Shown piece after piece: positions 17,382 to 26,206 of a stretch of 64,000 nt of DNA. A model generated the notes under the pieces. It had not been told where the DNA came from. It saw only the letters and a list, made by a program, of their open reading frames with translations, and ran no database searches. Numbering within the stretch: position 1 is the stretch's first letter; each line of letters begins with the position of its first letter. This DNA comes from Streptomyces spirodelae (GTDB lineage: Bacteria; Actinomycetota; Actinomycetes; Streptomycetales; Streptomycetaceae). The stretch is taken from positions 62,001-126,000 of the forward strand of contig NZ_JAFFZN010000011.1 in assembly GCF_017676385.1 (NCBI RefSeq), written 5' to 3'. A program made the position numbers and the translations under genes.

Positions 17382-18773
17382 TCACTCCGCCTGCTGCGCC
17401 GGTGTTCCCTCGGACTGTGTGCGGCGCTGCACCACCAGCGCCATCAGTGCCGCCATGGCGCACAGCACGCCGGTGCCGGTCCACGCCATGTCGTACGACC
17501 CGGTGGCGTCCCGTACGAGCCCTGCCAGGAAGGCGATCAGCGAGGCACCGGCCTGGTGCGAGGCGAGCACCCAGCCGAAGACGACCGCACCGTCGGCGCC
17601 GAAGTGCTCCCGGCACAGCGCCATGGTGGGCGGCACAGTGGCGACCCAGTCGAGTCCGTAGAAGACGATGAAGAAGAGCATCGGCGGCTGCACACTCGCG
17701 GCGAACAGCAGCGGCAGCACCAGCAGCGAGAGTCCGCGCAGCCCGTAGTAGACCGCCAGCAGCCTGCGCGCGTCGAACCGGTCGGTCAGCCAGCCGGAAC
17801 AGACCGTGCCCACCAGGTCCAGCACCCCGATGAGGGCCAGCAGGGAAGCCGCGACAGGAACGGCCATCCCGTGGTCGTGTGCGGCAGGCACGAAGTGCGT
17901 GCTCATCAGCCCGTTGGAGGAGGCGCCGCAGATCGCGAACGTCCCGGCCAGCAGCCAGAAGACCCGGGTGCGCGCCGCCGTGCGCAGCACCGACAGGGTA
18001 CGCCGCAGCGCGCCCGTCGTATCAGCGCGCGGGGTCACGTAAGCGGCACCGGCGCCGTACGGACGCAGCCCCACGTCCTCGGGGCGGTCCCGCAGCAACC
18101 ACACCACCAGTGGCACCACAGCGAGCGCCGCACCGCACACCACCAAGGAAGCGGTGCGCCAGCCCGGGCCCTCCACCAGCAGCGCCACCAGAGGGAGGAA
18201 GACCAGCTGCCCGGTCGCGCTTCCGGCGGTCAGGATGCCGCTGACCAGGCCGCGCCTGGCGACGAACCAGCGGTTGGCCACCGTGGCGGCGAAGGCGAGC
18301 GCCATGGAGCCCGAGCCGACGCCCACCAGCAGCCCCCAGCAGAGCACCAGTTGCCACTCGCTGTGCATGAAGACGGTCAGCCCGCTGCCCACCGAGATCA
18401 ACAGCAACGCCGCCGTGACGACCTGGCGTATGCCGTAGCGCTCCATCAGCGCCGAGGCGAACGGCGCGGTGAGCCCGTACAGCAGCACATTCAGCCCGAC
18501 GGCGAACGAGATGGTGCCGTGCGACCAGCCGAACTCCTGGTGCAGAGGGTCGATGAAAACGCTCGGCGTGGCCCGGAACCCGGCGGCGCCCACGAGCGCG
18601 ACGAAGCACACCAGGGCGACCCACCAGGCGCGGTGCACACGCGGGCCGGGAGAAGCCGAACCGGCGGGCGGTGCGCCGGGGGAAGGCGAGCCTGCAGGGT
18701 GCGGTTCGGACAGCGGTTCAGCCTGATCGGCGCCGCCCTTCCCGGACGGCCTCGGGGAGAGGGTCTCAGTCAC
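17382..18773 (-). CDS. MFS transporter (monocarboxylate/OFA-like)
   Basis: 463 residues starting with GTG. A Pro/Gly/Ser-rich cytoplasmic N-terminus of ~45 residues precedes 12 predicted helices in two bundles, beginning WWVALVCFVALVGAAGF. The loop RYGIRQVVTAALLL after helix 2 and GWLTDRFDARRLLAV after helix 8 are the MFS signature positions. The DPLHQEFGWSHGTISFA segment is typical of oxalate/formate and monocarboxylate-type carriers. It may bring the catabolised acid into the cell, but it lacks the regulon palindrome and is divergent from the GlxA regulators, which are therefore equally plausible controllers. Confidence 0.86.
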   Translation of the reverse strand: MTETLSPRPSGKGGADQAEPLSEPHPAGSPSPGAPPAGSASPGPRVHRAWWVALVCFVALVGAAGFRATPSVFIDPLHQEFGWSHGTISFAVGLNVLLYGLTAPFASALMERYGIRQVVTAALLLISVGSGLTVFMHSEWQLVLCWGLLVGVGSGSMALAFAATVANRWFVARRGLVSGILTAGSATGQLVFLPLVALLVEGPGWRTASLVVCGAALAVVPLVVWLLRDRPEDVGLRPYGAGAAYVTPRADTTGALRRTLSVLRTAARTRVFWLLAGTFAICGASSNGLMSTHFVPAAHDHGMAVPVAASLLALIGVLDLVGTVCSGWLTDRFDARRLLAVYYGLRGLSLLVLPLLFAASVQPPMLFFIVFYGLDWVATVPPTMALCREHFGADGAVVFGWVLASHQAGASLIAFLAGLVRDATGSYDMAWTGTGVLCAMAALMALVVQRRTQSEGTPAQQAE

Positions 18774-18844
18774 GCGGACCAGCCTGTGCGACGGTGACCG
18801 GCCGATCGAGTGGCCCGAGAGCCACCATGTGCGAGGATCGGGCC

Positions 18845-19879
18845 ATGGCTGTTTTCACCCGCCCCGGACTGCACAAGGTCGCCGTCCTGGTGCGGCACGG
18901 TCTGCTGCCGATCGAACTGGGCATCCCGCACGCCCTGATGGGCAGGGCGCGGTCGGCCACCGGTGAGCGGTTGTACGAGGTCGTCACCTGTGCGGTCGCC
19001 CCTGGCCCGATCCGCACGGAGGGCGACTTCACCGTCAATGTGGACCACGGCACCGAGGCGCTGGCCGAGGCGGACACAGTGATCGTCCCGGCCGCGCACG
19101 ACAGGGACGAGCCGTACGACCGTGGCGCGATGAACCCCGGGCTGACCGAGGCGTTCGCCCGCATCCGCCCCGGCACCCGGGTCGCCTCCATCTGCACGGG
19201 CGCCTTCGTACTGGCCGCCGCCGGACTGCTGGACGGCAAGCGGGCCACAACACACTGGCGCGCCAGCGAGCGCTTCCAGCGCCTCTTCCCGAGCGTCCGG
19301 CTCGACTCCGACGTGCTCTACATCGACGAGGGCTCCGTCCTCACCTCTGCGGGCATCGCCTCAGGCGTCGATCTGTGTCTGCACATGATCCGCCGGGACC
19401 ACGGCGCTGCCGTCGCCAACGCGGTGGCGCGGCGCACTGTCGTACCGCCGCACCGTGACGGCGGGCAGGCCCAGTTCATCCGCCGCCCCGTCCCCGAACC
19501 GCGCGTCTCCTCCACCGGAGCGGCCCGCGCCTGGGCACTGCGCCACCTCGACCGCCCCCTCACCCTGCGCGAACTCGCCGAGCGCGAGTCGATGAGCGTG
19601 CGCACCTTCACCCGCCGCTTCCGCGACGAGGTCGGGATGAGCCCCCAGCAGTGGCTCACTCAGCAGCGCATCGAACGCGCCCGCCAGCTGTTGGAGGAGA
19701 GCGATCTGTCCATCGACCGGATCGCCGCCCAGGCGGGCTTCGGCTCCGCTTCGACACTGCGGATGCACTTGCAGACAGCGCTGGGCGTCTCACCGAGCGC
19801 ATACCGCCGTACGTTCCGCACGGGTGCGGCAGCAGACACCGGAAACGGCACCGGTATGGCGACGGACGGGAGCAGATGA
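18845..19879 (+). CDS. GlxA-family transcriptional regulator (DJ-1/PfpI + AraC HTH), copy 1
   Basis: 344 residues. The ATG at 18845 is preferred over that at 18827 because GAGGA lies seven bases upstream. N-terminal ~190 residues are the DJ-1/PfpI-like domain with the conserved SICTGAFVLAAAGLLDGKRATTHW around the nucleophile-elbow cysteine. The C-terminal ~100 residues are an AraC-type double HTH (LTLRELAERESMSVRTFTRRFRD, IDRIAAQAGFGSASTLRMHL). Its stop overlaps the start of copy 2 (ATGA), so the two are co-translated. The middle/HTH region is almost identical in DNA to copy 2 (see findings), while the sensor domains differ. Confidence 0.9.
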   Translation: MAVFTRPGLHKVAVLVRHGLLPIELGIPHALMGRARSATGERLYEVVTCAVAPGPIRTEGDFTVNVDHGTEALAEADTVIVPAAHDRDEPYDRGAMNPGLTEAFARIRPGTRVASICTGAFVLAAAGLLDGKRATTHWRASERFQRLFPSVRLDSDVLYIDEGSVLTSAGIASGVDLCLHMIRRDHGAAVANAVARRTVVPPHRDGGQAQFIRRPVPEPRVSSTGAARAWALRHLDRPLTLRELAERESMSVRTFTRRFRDEVGMSPQQWLTQQRIERARQLLEESDLSIDRIAAQAGFGSASTLRMHLQTALGVSPSAYRRTFRTGAAADTGNGTGMATDGSR

Positions 19880-20910
19880 GCATGGAGGAGCACCAGACGA
19901 CAACCGGAGCGAGGGTTTTCACCCGCCCAGGGCGGCACCGGGTCGCGGTACTGGTCAGACATGGGGTGATTCCGATGGAGCTCGGCCTGGTGCACCAGGT
20001 GTTCGGGCGGGCGGCCACCCCGGAGGGTGAGCCGCTGTACGAGGTGGTCACCTGTGCCGTCGTGCCCGGAGCTGTCCGTACGGACGCCGATTTCCCCATC
20101 CATGTGGCACACGGTGCCGAAGCACTGGCGGAGGCCGACACGGTTGTCGTTCCGGCCACCCATGAGCCGGACGAGACGGAGACCGAAGGGAGCCTTCCCG
20201 AACCACTCCGTCAGGCGCTCGCCCGCATCCGTCCCGAAGCCCGTCTCGCATCCATCTGCACGGGCGCCTTCGTACTGGCCGCCGCCGGACTGCTGGACGG
20301 CAAGCGGGCGACGACGCACTGGATGTCCACCGACAGCTTCCGCGCTCTGTATCCAGCCGTCCGGCTCGACCCCGATGTGCTCTACGTGGACGAGGGCTCC
20401 GTGCTGACCTCCGCGGGCGAGGCGGCCGGAATCGACCTGTGTCTGCACATCGTGCGGGGTGACCACGGCGCTGCCGTCGCCAACGCGGTGGCGCGGCGCA
20501 CTGTCGTACCGCCGCACCGTGACGGCGGGCAGGCCCAGTTCATCCGCCGCCCCGTACCCGAACCGCGCGTCTCCTCCACCGGAGCGGCCCGCGCCTGGGC
20601 ACTGCGCCACCTCGACCGCCCCCTCACCCTGCGCGAACTCGCCGAGCGCGAGTCGATGAGCGTGCGCACCTTCACCCGCCGCTTCCGTGAGGAAGTCGGC
20701 GTCACCCCGCTGCGCTGGCTCAATCAGCAGCGCATCGAACGCGCCCGCCAGCTGCTGGAGGAGAGCGATCTGCCTGTCGAGCGCATCGCCTCCCAGGCGG
20801 GCTTCGGCACGGCGGCCTCCCTCCGCCAGCACTTCCAGGCGGCGCTGGGCGTCTCCCCACGCGCCTACCGCCGTACCTTCCGCGCGGAGGCGGAGAGCGC
20901 GGCGGCCTAG
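19876..20910 (+). CDS. GlxA-family transcriptional regulator, copy 2
   Basis: 344 residues starting with the ATG that overlaps the stop of copy 1 by four bases; GGGAGCAG is the upstream ribosome-binding region. Same architecture as copy 1: DJ-1/PfpI-like sensor with SICTGAFVLAAAGLLDGKRATTHW and an AraC HTH. Bases 20461-20687 match 19397-19623 at all but one position. Recognition-helix residues of the first HTH are therefore identical in the two proteins, whereas the second HTH differs (FGTAASLRQHFQ versus FGSASTLRMHLQ). They probably bind related sites with different ligands. Target genes cannot be read from sequence; the MFS gene behind copy 1 is a candidate. Confidence 0.9.
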   Translation: MSMEEHQTTTGARVFTRPGRHRVAVLVRHGVIPMELGLVHQVFGRAATPEGEPLYEVVTCAVVPGAVRTDADFPIHVAHGAEALAEADTVVVPATHEPDETETEGSLPEPLRQALARIRPEARLASICTGAFVLAAAGLLDGKRATTHWMSTDSFRALYPAVRLDPDVLYVDEGSVLTSAGEAAGIDLCLHIVRGDHGAAVANAVARRTVVPPHRDGGQAQFIRRPVPEPRVSSTGAARAWALRHLDRPLTLRELAERESMSVRTFTRRFREEVGVTPLRWLNQQRIERARQLLEESDLPVERIASQAGFGTAASLRQHFQAALGVSPRAYRRTFRAEAESAAA

Positions 20911-20930
20911 CGGTGCGGGCTGCTCCTCGG

Positions 20931-22076
20931 TCAGTCCTGAAAGGTGAGCACCGCTCGGGCCACCCGGCCGTGATGGGCGTCGTGGGCCGCGGCCGCGAAC
21001 TCCTCGACCGGGTAGGTGCGGGTGACCAGTTCGTCCAGCAGCAGCCGCCCCTGTCGGTACAGGTCCGCGTACAGCGCGATGTCGCGGGGCGGACGGGAGG
21101 AGCCGTAGCGGCAGCCCAGGATGGACTTGTCCAGGAACAGCGCTGCGGGCAGGAAGACTGCCTCCGCTTCGGCCGGTGGCATGCCCAGCAGCACCGCCTG
21201 ACCGTGCCGGTCGAGGAGATCGACGGCCTGCCGCACGAGTGCGGTGCTGCCGACGCACTCGAAGGTGTGCGCTGCGCCGCTGGGCAGGATCTCCTTGACG
21301 GCGGCCACCGTTCCCCCTGCGGCGTCCCGCTGCGCCGCGCCGGCGTCCCCCCACGCGGCGCCGGCGTCCCCCTGCGAGGCATCGGCTTCCCCCCGTGAGG
21401 CGTCCACGAAGTGGGTGGCGCCGAACTGCCGGGCCGTCGCTTCCTTCTCCGGGTCGGCGTCCACCGCCACGATGGGGTTCGCGCCCGCGATCCTGGCCCC
21501 CTGCAGCACATTGAGCCCGACGCCCCCGGTACCGATCACCACCACCGACTCACCCTGACCGACCTCGGCGCGGTTGAGCACAGCGCCGACGCCGGTGAGA
21601 ACGGCGCAGCCGATCAGCGCGGCTGAGGTGAGGGGGATGTCGTCGGGGACCGGGGTGGCCTGGACGGCCTTGACCACGGTGCGCTCGGCGAAGGCCGAGT
21701 TGGCGGCGAAGTTGTACAACGGCTCGCCACCCCGGGTGAACGGCTGCTCGGGCCTGCCGATGGCCCGGGGACACATGGTGGGGCGGCCTCGCGCGCACTG
21801 GGGGCACGCGCCGCAGTTGGCGATGGTGGACAGCGCCACATGGTCTCCGGGCGCCACATGCACCACGCCTTCACCGACGGCCTCGACCACCCCGGCGCCC
21901 TCGTGGCCGAGCACCACCGGCCGTGGGAAGGGGATCGTTCCGTCGATGACGGACAGATCGCTGTGGCACAGCCCGGCAGCGCGGATGCCCACGAGCACCT
22001 CGCCGGGGCCCGGAGCCCGGACCTCCAGGTCGTCGACGACCTCGGCCTCTCCGCCCTCCAGGATCACGCCTCTCAT
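20931..22076 (-). CDS. Zinc-dependent alcohol dehydrogenase (class III-like MDR)
   Basis: 381 residues; ATG preceded by GGGAGTGG. Catalytic zinc ligands: Cys in GLCHSD, HE in GHEGAG. Structural zinc: four Cys in NCGACPQCARGRPTMC. Rossmann motif VVVIGTGGVGLNVLQ with VDADPEK binding NAD. Between the NAD-ribose strand and the next helix a ~28-residue Asp/Ala/Gly insertion (bases ~21315-21400) is built from 24-base repeats and is absent from normal family members. It lies downstream of the aldehyde dehydrogenase gene on the same strand (113-base gap with a tandem repeat), so the pair would oxidise an alcohol through an aldehyde to an acid. Confidence 0.9.
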   Translation of the reverse strand: MRGVILEGGEAEVVDDLEVRAPGPGEVLVGIRAAGLCHSDLSVIDGTIPFPRPVVLGHEGAGVVEAVGEGVVHVAPGDHVALSTIANCGACPQCARGRPTMCPRAIGRPEQPFTRGGEPLYNFAANSAFAERTVVKAVQATPVPDDIPLTSAALIGCAVLTGVGAVLNRAEVGQGESVVVIGTGGVGLNVLQGARIAGANPIVAVDADPEKEATARQFGATHFVDASRGEADASQGDAGAAWGDAGAAQRDAAGGTVAAVKEILPSGAAHTFECVGSTALVRQAVDLLDRHGQAVLLGMPPAEAEAVFLPAALFLDKSILGCRYGSSRPPRDIALYADLYRQGRLLLDELVTRTYPVEEFAAAAHDAHHGRVARAVLTFQD

Positions 22077-22132
22077 GCCACTCCCGCTCCCCTCACCCCA
22101 CTGGTAACGACGACACCCCGCTGGTCGCGGGA

Positions 22133-22189
22133 CACAACGGCATCCCGCCCGTCACAACGGCATCTCGCCTGTCACGACGGCACCCCCTG
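22133..22189. repeat. Short intergenic tandem repeat (about 20-bp units)
   Basis: Three units of the form CACAACGGCATCYCGCCYGT, degenerating to CACGACGGCACCCCCTGT, between the aldehyde and alcohol dehydrogenase genes and running into the stop codon of the former. Confidence 0.6.
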
Positions 22190-23713
22190 TCACGACGGCC
22201 AGACGATCGACTGGAGCTCGCTGTAGGCGTGCAGCCCGAACGAGCCGCCGTCCCGGCCGACTCCGGACTCCTTGAAGCCGCCGAACGGTGTCTCCGGGTG
22301 CCGCTGGACGGTGTTGATGCCGACGTTGCCGCTGCGCAGCCGCCCCGCCAGCCGCCAGGCGCGGCCGGTGTCACTGCTGAAGACGTAGTCGTAGAGGCCG
22401 TAGGGGGTGCTGTTGGCGATGCGTACGGCCTCGTCGTCGTCCGCGAACGGGAGGACGACCACCACGGGGCCGAACAGTTCCTCGCGGGCGACGGTCATCT
22501 CCGGTGTGACGCCGGTGATCAGGGTCGGCGCGACGTAGAAGCCGGTGGCCGGGCGCTTGGGCCGTTCGCCGCCCACCAGCACCGTAGCGCCCTGCTCCCG
22601 GGCGCCGGCGACATACGCCTCGACGCGGTCGCGCTGGGCCGCGGAGATCACCGGCCCGACCACGGTTCGCTCATTCGTGGGATGGCCGAGCGTCAGTGCG
22701 GAGGCGTACCGTGAAAGCGCAGTCACGAACTCGTCGTGGAGCGAGTCGTGAACGAGCACACGCGTCGGTGCCGTACAGATCTGGCCGCTGTGAAACGCCC
22801 AGGTCGAGGTGACCGAGCCCAGTGCTGCCTCGCGGGCCCTGCCAACCGCGTCGTCCAGCACCAACGCCGCACCCTTTCCACCCAGTTCCAGCAGGGTGCG
22901 TTTCATCCCTCGTCCCGCGTTCCCAGCGATCTCCTTTCCCACGGAGGTGGAGCCAGTGAAACTGATCATGTCGACGCCCGGGTGTGCCACCAGGGCCTCA
23001 CCCGGCCCGGGGCCCGACCCGGTGACGACGTTGTAGAGCCCGTCCGGCAGCCCCGCCTCCTGAAGCAGCGGACCCAGCTCCAGGCAGCTCAGCGGGTCCT
23101 GCGGCGCCGGCTTGCAGACCACGGCGTTGCCCATGGCCAGTGCGGGCGCCACCTTGCCCGCGAGGTTGACCACGGGGAAGTTGTAGGAGGTGATGCACCC
23201 GACCACGCCGACGGGACGGCGTACGGCGACGGCGCCGATCAGTCCGCCAGGAGCCAGCGCGCTGGGCCCCACTGGCTGCGGCGCCAGGGGCACGGTCTCC
23301 GGTTCGAGCGCGCCGCGCGCGTAGCGCCGGAAGCGGTCGGCAGCAGTGGGCAGCTGCATACCGCGTGCGACCTTGAGCGTGGCGCCGGTCTCGGCCTGCA
23401 GCAGCGGCACGAGTGCTCCAGCGCGCTCGGTCAGCAACTCGGCGATCCGCTCCAGCACCCGGGAGCGCTCGCGCGGGTCCGTGGCGGCCCATGCCTCCTG
23501 GGCGGCGCGTGCCGCGCGGACGGCCGCGTCCACCTCGGCGGCGTCCCCTTCGGGAGCCTCGCCGACCAGCAGCTCGGTGGCCGGGTCGATGACCGGGTAG
23601 TGACCGCGCGCGGGCTCGCGCCAGTCACCGTCGATCCAGTGCCGGTAGGCCCTGGGCGGCCCCGGCACGTCCGGCGGCGAGGTCGTCGCAGCGGTGCTCG
23701 GTTCCGTCGTCAC
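22190..23713 (-). CDS. NAD(P)-dependent aldehyde dehydrogenase
   Basis: 507 residues. Conserved ALDH features: Asn in ITSYNFPVV, cofactor Lys in VVCKPAPQDP, general-base Glu in TLLELGGKGA, nucleophile Cys in HSGQICTAPTR, and EELFGPVVVVLPF near the end. The GTG start overlaps the stop of the upstream acyl-CoA dehydrogenase by four bases (GTGA), so the two are translationally coupled. The first ~20 residues are Pro/Thr-rich. Probably oxidises an aldehyde released by the pathway, for example by the retro-aldolase or the adjacent alcohol dehydrogenase. Confidence 0.92.
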   Translation of the reverse strand: MTTEPSTAATTSPPDVPGPPRAYRHWIDGDWREPARGHYPVIDPATELLVGEAPEGDAAEVDAAVRAARAAQEAWAATDPRERSRVLERIAELLTERAGALVPLLQAETGATLKVARGMQLPTAADRFRRYARGALEPETVPLAPQPVGPSALAPGGLIGAVAVRRPVGVVGCITSYNFPVVNLAGKVAPALAMGNAVVCKPAPQDPLSCLELGPLLQEAGLPDGLYNVVTGSGPGPGEALVAHPGVDMISFTGSTSVGKEIAGNAGRGMKRTLLELGGKGAALVLDDAVGRAREAALGSVTSTWAFHSGQICTAPTRVLVHDSLHDEFVTALSRYASALTLGHPTNERTVVGPVISAAQRDRVEAYVAGAREQGATVLVGGERPKRPATGFYVAPTLITGVTPEMTVAREELFGPVVVVLPFADDDEAVRIANSTPYGLYDYVFSSDTGRAWRLAGRLRSGNVGINTVQRHPETPFGGFKESGVGRDGGSFGLHAYSELQSIVWPS

Positions 23714-25122
23714 GTGCGTGCCTCTCTGGGCAGGCCCAGCACCTGCTGGGCGAGGATGTCGCGCTGGATCTCGTCCGAGCCGCCGTAGATGGTGTCGGCG
23801 CGGGTGAAGAGGAACAGCCGCTGGAGGGCGTCGAGTTCGTAGGGCCGGTGCGGCGTCCAGTCGTACGGGCCGAGGGCGGCCGGGGCCCCGCGCACCAGCA
23901 CGGCCAGCTCACCGAGCTGCTGATGCCAGCATCCCCACAGCAGCTTGGCGACGCTGGGCGCACCTGGAACCGCCGCGTCACCGCTCCCGTCGGTCGTGGT
24001 GCGGCTACCGGAGCCGGTACGGGTGCCGCTGTCGCTGCCTGCGCCGGTGCCAGTGGCGGTTCCTGCACCTGCACCGGTGCCGGTGCCGCTCCCGGTGCCG
24101 CCGAGGGTACGCAGGGCGTTCCAGCGCATCACCCGCAGCTGGGACCACGCCCGCACGAGTCGGTCGCGGAGGACCGGGTCGGCGGCGGCACCGGTACGCA
24201 GGGCGAGGCGGAGTACGCGGTCGAGTTCGGCGGCGAAGCCGATCTGCTGGGCAAGCGTTGACACGCCGCGCTCCAGGGCCAGCAGGGAGGTGGCGACCCG
24301 CCAGCCGTCGCCCTCGGCGCCCACCCGGTGCCCGGCTTCGGCGAGTGCGCCGTCGAAGAAGACCTCGTTGAACTCCTCCGTGCCCGACATCTGCCGGATG
24401 GGACGGACTTCGACGCGGCCGGGCTGGTCCATCGGCACCAACAGGAAGGAGAGTCCCCGGTGGCCGCTCGTGCCCTGCTCGGTGCGGGCGAGGACGAAAC
24501 ACCAGTCCGCTTCTTGGGCAAGTGATGTCCAGATCTTCTGGCCGGTGACGCGGTAGCCTCCGGCCCCACCGCCCGCCCCCAAGCCCCCCACGGTGCCGGT
24601 CCGTACGCCGTCGGCCCGTACGCCACCGGCCCGTACGGCGGTCGCGCGCACGGCGCTGGTGCGCACTGCGGTCGTGCGCACTGCGGCCAGGTCCGAGCCG
24701 GCGTCCGGTTCACTGTAGCCCTGGCACCACAGTTCCTCTCCCCGGGCGATGGCGGGCAGGAAGCGTTGGCGCTGCTCGGCCGTGCCATGGGCGAGCAGGG
24801 TCGGGGCGAGCAGGTTCTCGCCGATGTGGCCGACGCGGGCGGGGGCGCCCGCCCGGGCGTACTCCTCGGCCCAGACGACCTGCTGGGTGAGGGTGGCGGT
24901 GCGGTTGCCGTAGCTGCCGTGGCGGGGGTCCCAGCCGATCCCGATCCAGCCGGCGGCGCCCAGTTCCCGCTCCCAGCGGCGGCGGACGACGGTGGCCTGG
25001 TGCTCGCGGCCGGGCCCGCCCTCTCCGGTGGCGCCCGCGAAGTCGCCGGTCAGGTGGTCGTGGAGCCACTGGCGGGCCTCCGCCCTGAAGTCCTCGTCCT
25101 CGCGGGTGAAGCCGAAGTCCAC
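23710..25122 (-). CDS. Acyl-CoA dehydrogenase, large-subunit-like (FadE type)
   Basis: 470 residues. FTREDEDFRAEARQWL at the start, LWCQGYSEPDAGSDLA (FAD/substrate region), GQKIWTSLAQEADWCFVLART and the C-terminal TIYGGSDEIQRDILAQQVLGLPR identify the family. Two insertions lengthen it: a run of AVRT-type repeats (15-base units, bases ~24597-24690) immediately after the first FAD motif, and a Gly/Thr/Ser run (bases ~23985-24110). The Glu that precedes GT in MCAD is Gly here, so the base must come from elsewhere or from a partner subunit. Part of the SDR - ACAD - ALDH - ADH series. Confidence 0.9.
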   Translation of the reverse strand: MDFGFTREDEDFRAEARQWLHDHLTGDFAGATGEGGPGREHQATVVRRRWERELGAAGWIGIGWDPRHGSYGNRTATLTQQVVWAEEYARAGAPARVGHIGENLLAPTLLAHGTAEQRQRFLPAIARGEELWCQGYSEPDAGSDLAAVRTTAVRTSAVRATAVRAGGVRADGVRTGTVGGLGAGGGAGGYRVTGQKIWTSLAQEADWCFVLARTEQGTSGHRGLSFLLVPMDQPGRVEVRPIRQMSGTEEFNEVFFDGALAEAGHRVGAEGDGWRVATSLLALERGVSTLAQQIGFAAELDRVLRLALRTGAAADPVLRDRLVRAWSQLRVMRWNALRTLGGTGSGTGTGAGAGTATGTGAGSDSGTRTGSGSRTTTDGSGDAAVPGAPSVAKLLWGCWHQQLGELAVLVRGAPAALGPYDWTPHRPYELDALQRLFLFTRADTIYGGSDEIQRDILAQQVLGLPREART

Positions 25123-25180
25123 TCGTCCCCCTCTCCACGGGCGGGGCCGGTATCCGTCCCCGCCGTCACCGGGTGTCAGC

Positions 25181-26092
25181 TCACGCGTTGGGGCGGTCCT
25201 TGCGGGCTGCGGCCTCGGCCATCTCCTTGAGCCGCTCCAGCAGGGGCATCGGGTCCTGGCCGACGGTGCCGGGCAGGTGGTCGGCGAGTTGCTGCGGAGT
25301 CCAGGAGCCGTCGGCGTAGGCGGCCCGAAGCTCGCGGGGCTGCGCCCATACGGCGATCTTGGGCCCGGCGACGGTGTAGACCTGTCCGGTGATCTCCTGC
25401 TGTCCGGCGTGGTCGCTCAGCAGGTAGACGACGAGGGGTGCGACGTCCTCGGGCTCGCCGATCTCGGTCAGTTCCACAGGGACGTAGGCGGACATCCGGG
25501 TGCGGGCCACGGGGGCGACGGCATTGGCGGTGACGCCGTACTTGTGCAGGCCGAGTGCCGCGCTGCGGACGAGGGAGATGACGCCGCCCTTGGCCGCCGC
25601 GTAGTTGGCCTGGGAGACGGAGCCCTGGTGGTTGCCGCTGGTGAAGCCGATCAGGGCGCCGCCGCGCTGGGTGCGCATGACGGCGCTCGCGGCGCGGAAG
25701 ACGGTGAAGGTCCCCTTGAGGTGGGTGGCGACGACCGGGTCCCACTCGTCCTCGGTCATGTTGAAGAGCATCCGTTCGCGCAGGATTCCGGCCACGCAGA
25801 CGGCCCCGTCAAGGCGGCCGAAGCTGTCGAGCGCGGTGTCCACGACGCGCTGTCCGCCCTCCATGGTGGAGACGTCGTCGGCGACCGGCACGGCCTGGCC
25901 GCCCGCTGCCGCGATCTCCTTGACGACGGCCTCGGCTATCTCGCTGCGCGGTTCGCCGCCGTCCACCGAGACGCCGTAGTCGTTGACGACGACCTTGGCT
26001 CCCTCGTCGGCGCAGGCCAGCGCCACCGCGCGGCCGATGCCCCGGCCGGCCCCTGTGACGGCGACGACCTTCCCGGCCAAGAAGTTCCCCAC
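25181..26092 (-). CDS. Short-chain dehydrogenase/reductase (3-hydroxyacyl-CoA dehydrogenase type)
   Basis: 303 residues. Classical SDR Rossmann motif VTGAGRGIGRAVAL, the catalytic Ser-Tyr-Lys in FTSGNHQGSVSQANYAAAKGG, and a C-terminal extension to ~300 residues like the dehydrogenase unit of 17beta-HSD4/MFE-2 (Hsd4A-type) enzymes. The SVDGGEPRSEIAEAVVKEI region before strand 3 is typical of that subgroup. Expected to oxidise a 3-hydroxyacyl-CoA. First gene of a minus-strand series with the acyl-CoA dehydrogenase (58-base gap). Operator 7 is 23 bases upstream of its start. Confidence 0.9.
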   Translation of the reverse strand: MGNFLAGKVVAVTGAGRGIGRAVALACADEGAKVVVNDYGVSVDGGEPRSEIAEAVVKEIAAAGGQAVPVADDVSTMEGGQRVVDTALDSFGRLDGAVCVAGILRERMLFNMTEDEWDPVVATHLKGTFTVFRAASAVMRTQRGGALIGFTSGNHQGSVSQANYAAAKGGVISLVRSAALGLHKYGVTANAVAPVARTRMSAYVPVELTEIGEPEDVAPLVVYLLSDHAGQQEITGQVYTVAGPKIAVWAQPRELRAAYADGSWTPQQLADHLPGTVGQDPMPLLERLKEMAEAAARKDRPNA

Positions 26093-26114
26093 GTCCTGCC
26101 CCCTCCCGCCGAAT

Positions 26115-26129
26115 CTGACGACCCGTTAG
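26115..26129. promoter_or_regulatory. Operator palindrome 7 (CTGACGACCCGTTAG)
   Basis: One-mismatch core. The symmetry extends outward to GAATCT on the left and AGATTC on the right (26111-26133), the longest arms in the set. Lies between the divergent SDR (26092) and cyclase (26207) genes. Confidence 0.78.
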
Positions 26130-26206
26130 ATTCTTGGGCAGGTGCCCGCCGAGCACAAGACCCCGTGCGACCGGGCCCACGCCGCCCGACGTTCCCGGGA
26201 GGACAG

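Noticed and set aside
18774..18844. Regulon operator in the MFS/GlxA divergent region
   Set aside because: CAGTCACGCGG and GACGGTGACC are present but form no CTGACGnnnCGTCAG-like palindrome.
24992..26206. N-terminal extension of the cyclase gene to 24992
   Set aside because: The extension is antisense to the SDR gene and Gly/Asp/Ala-biased; a good ribosome-binding site precedes the ATG at 26207.
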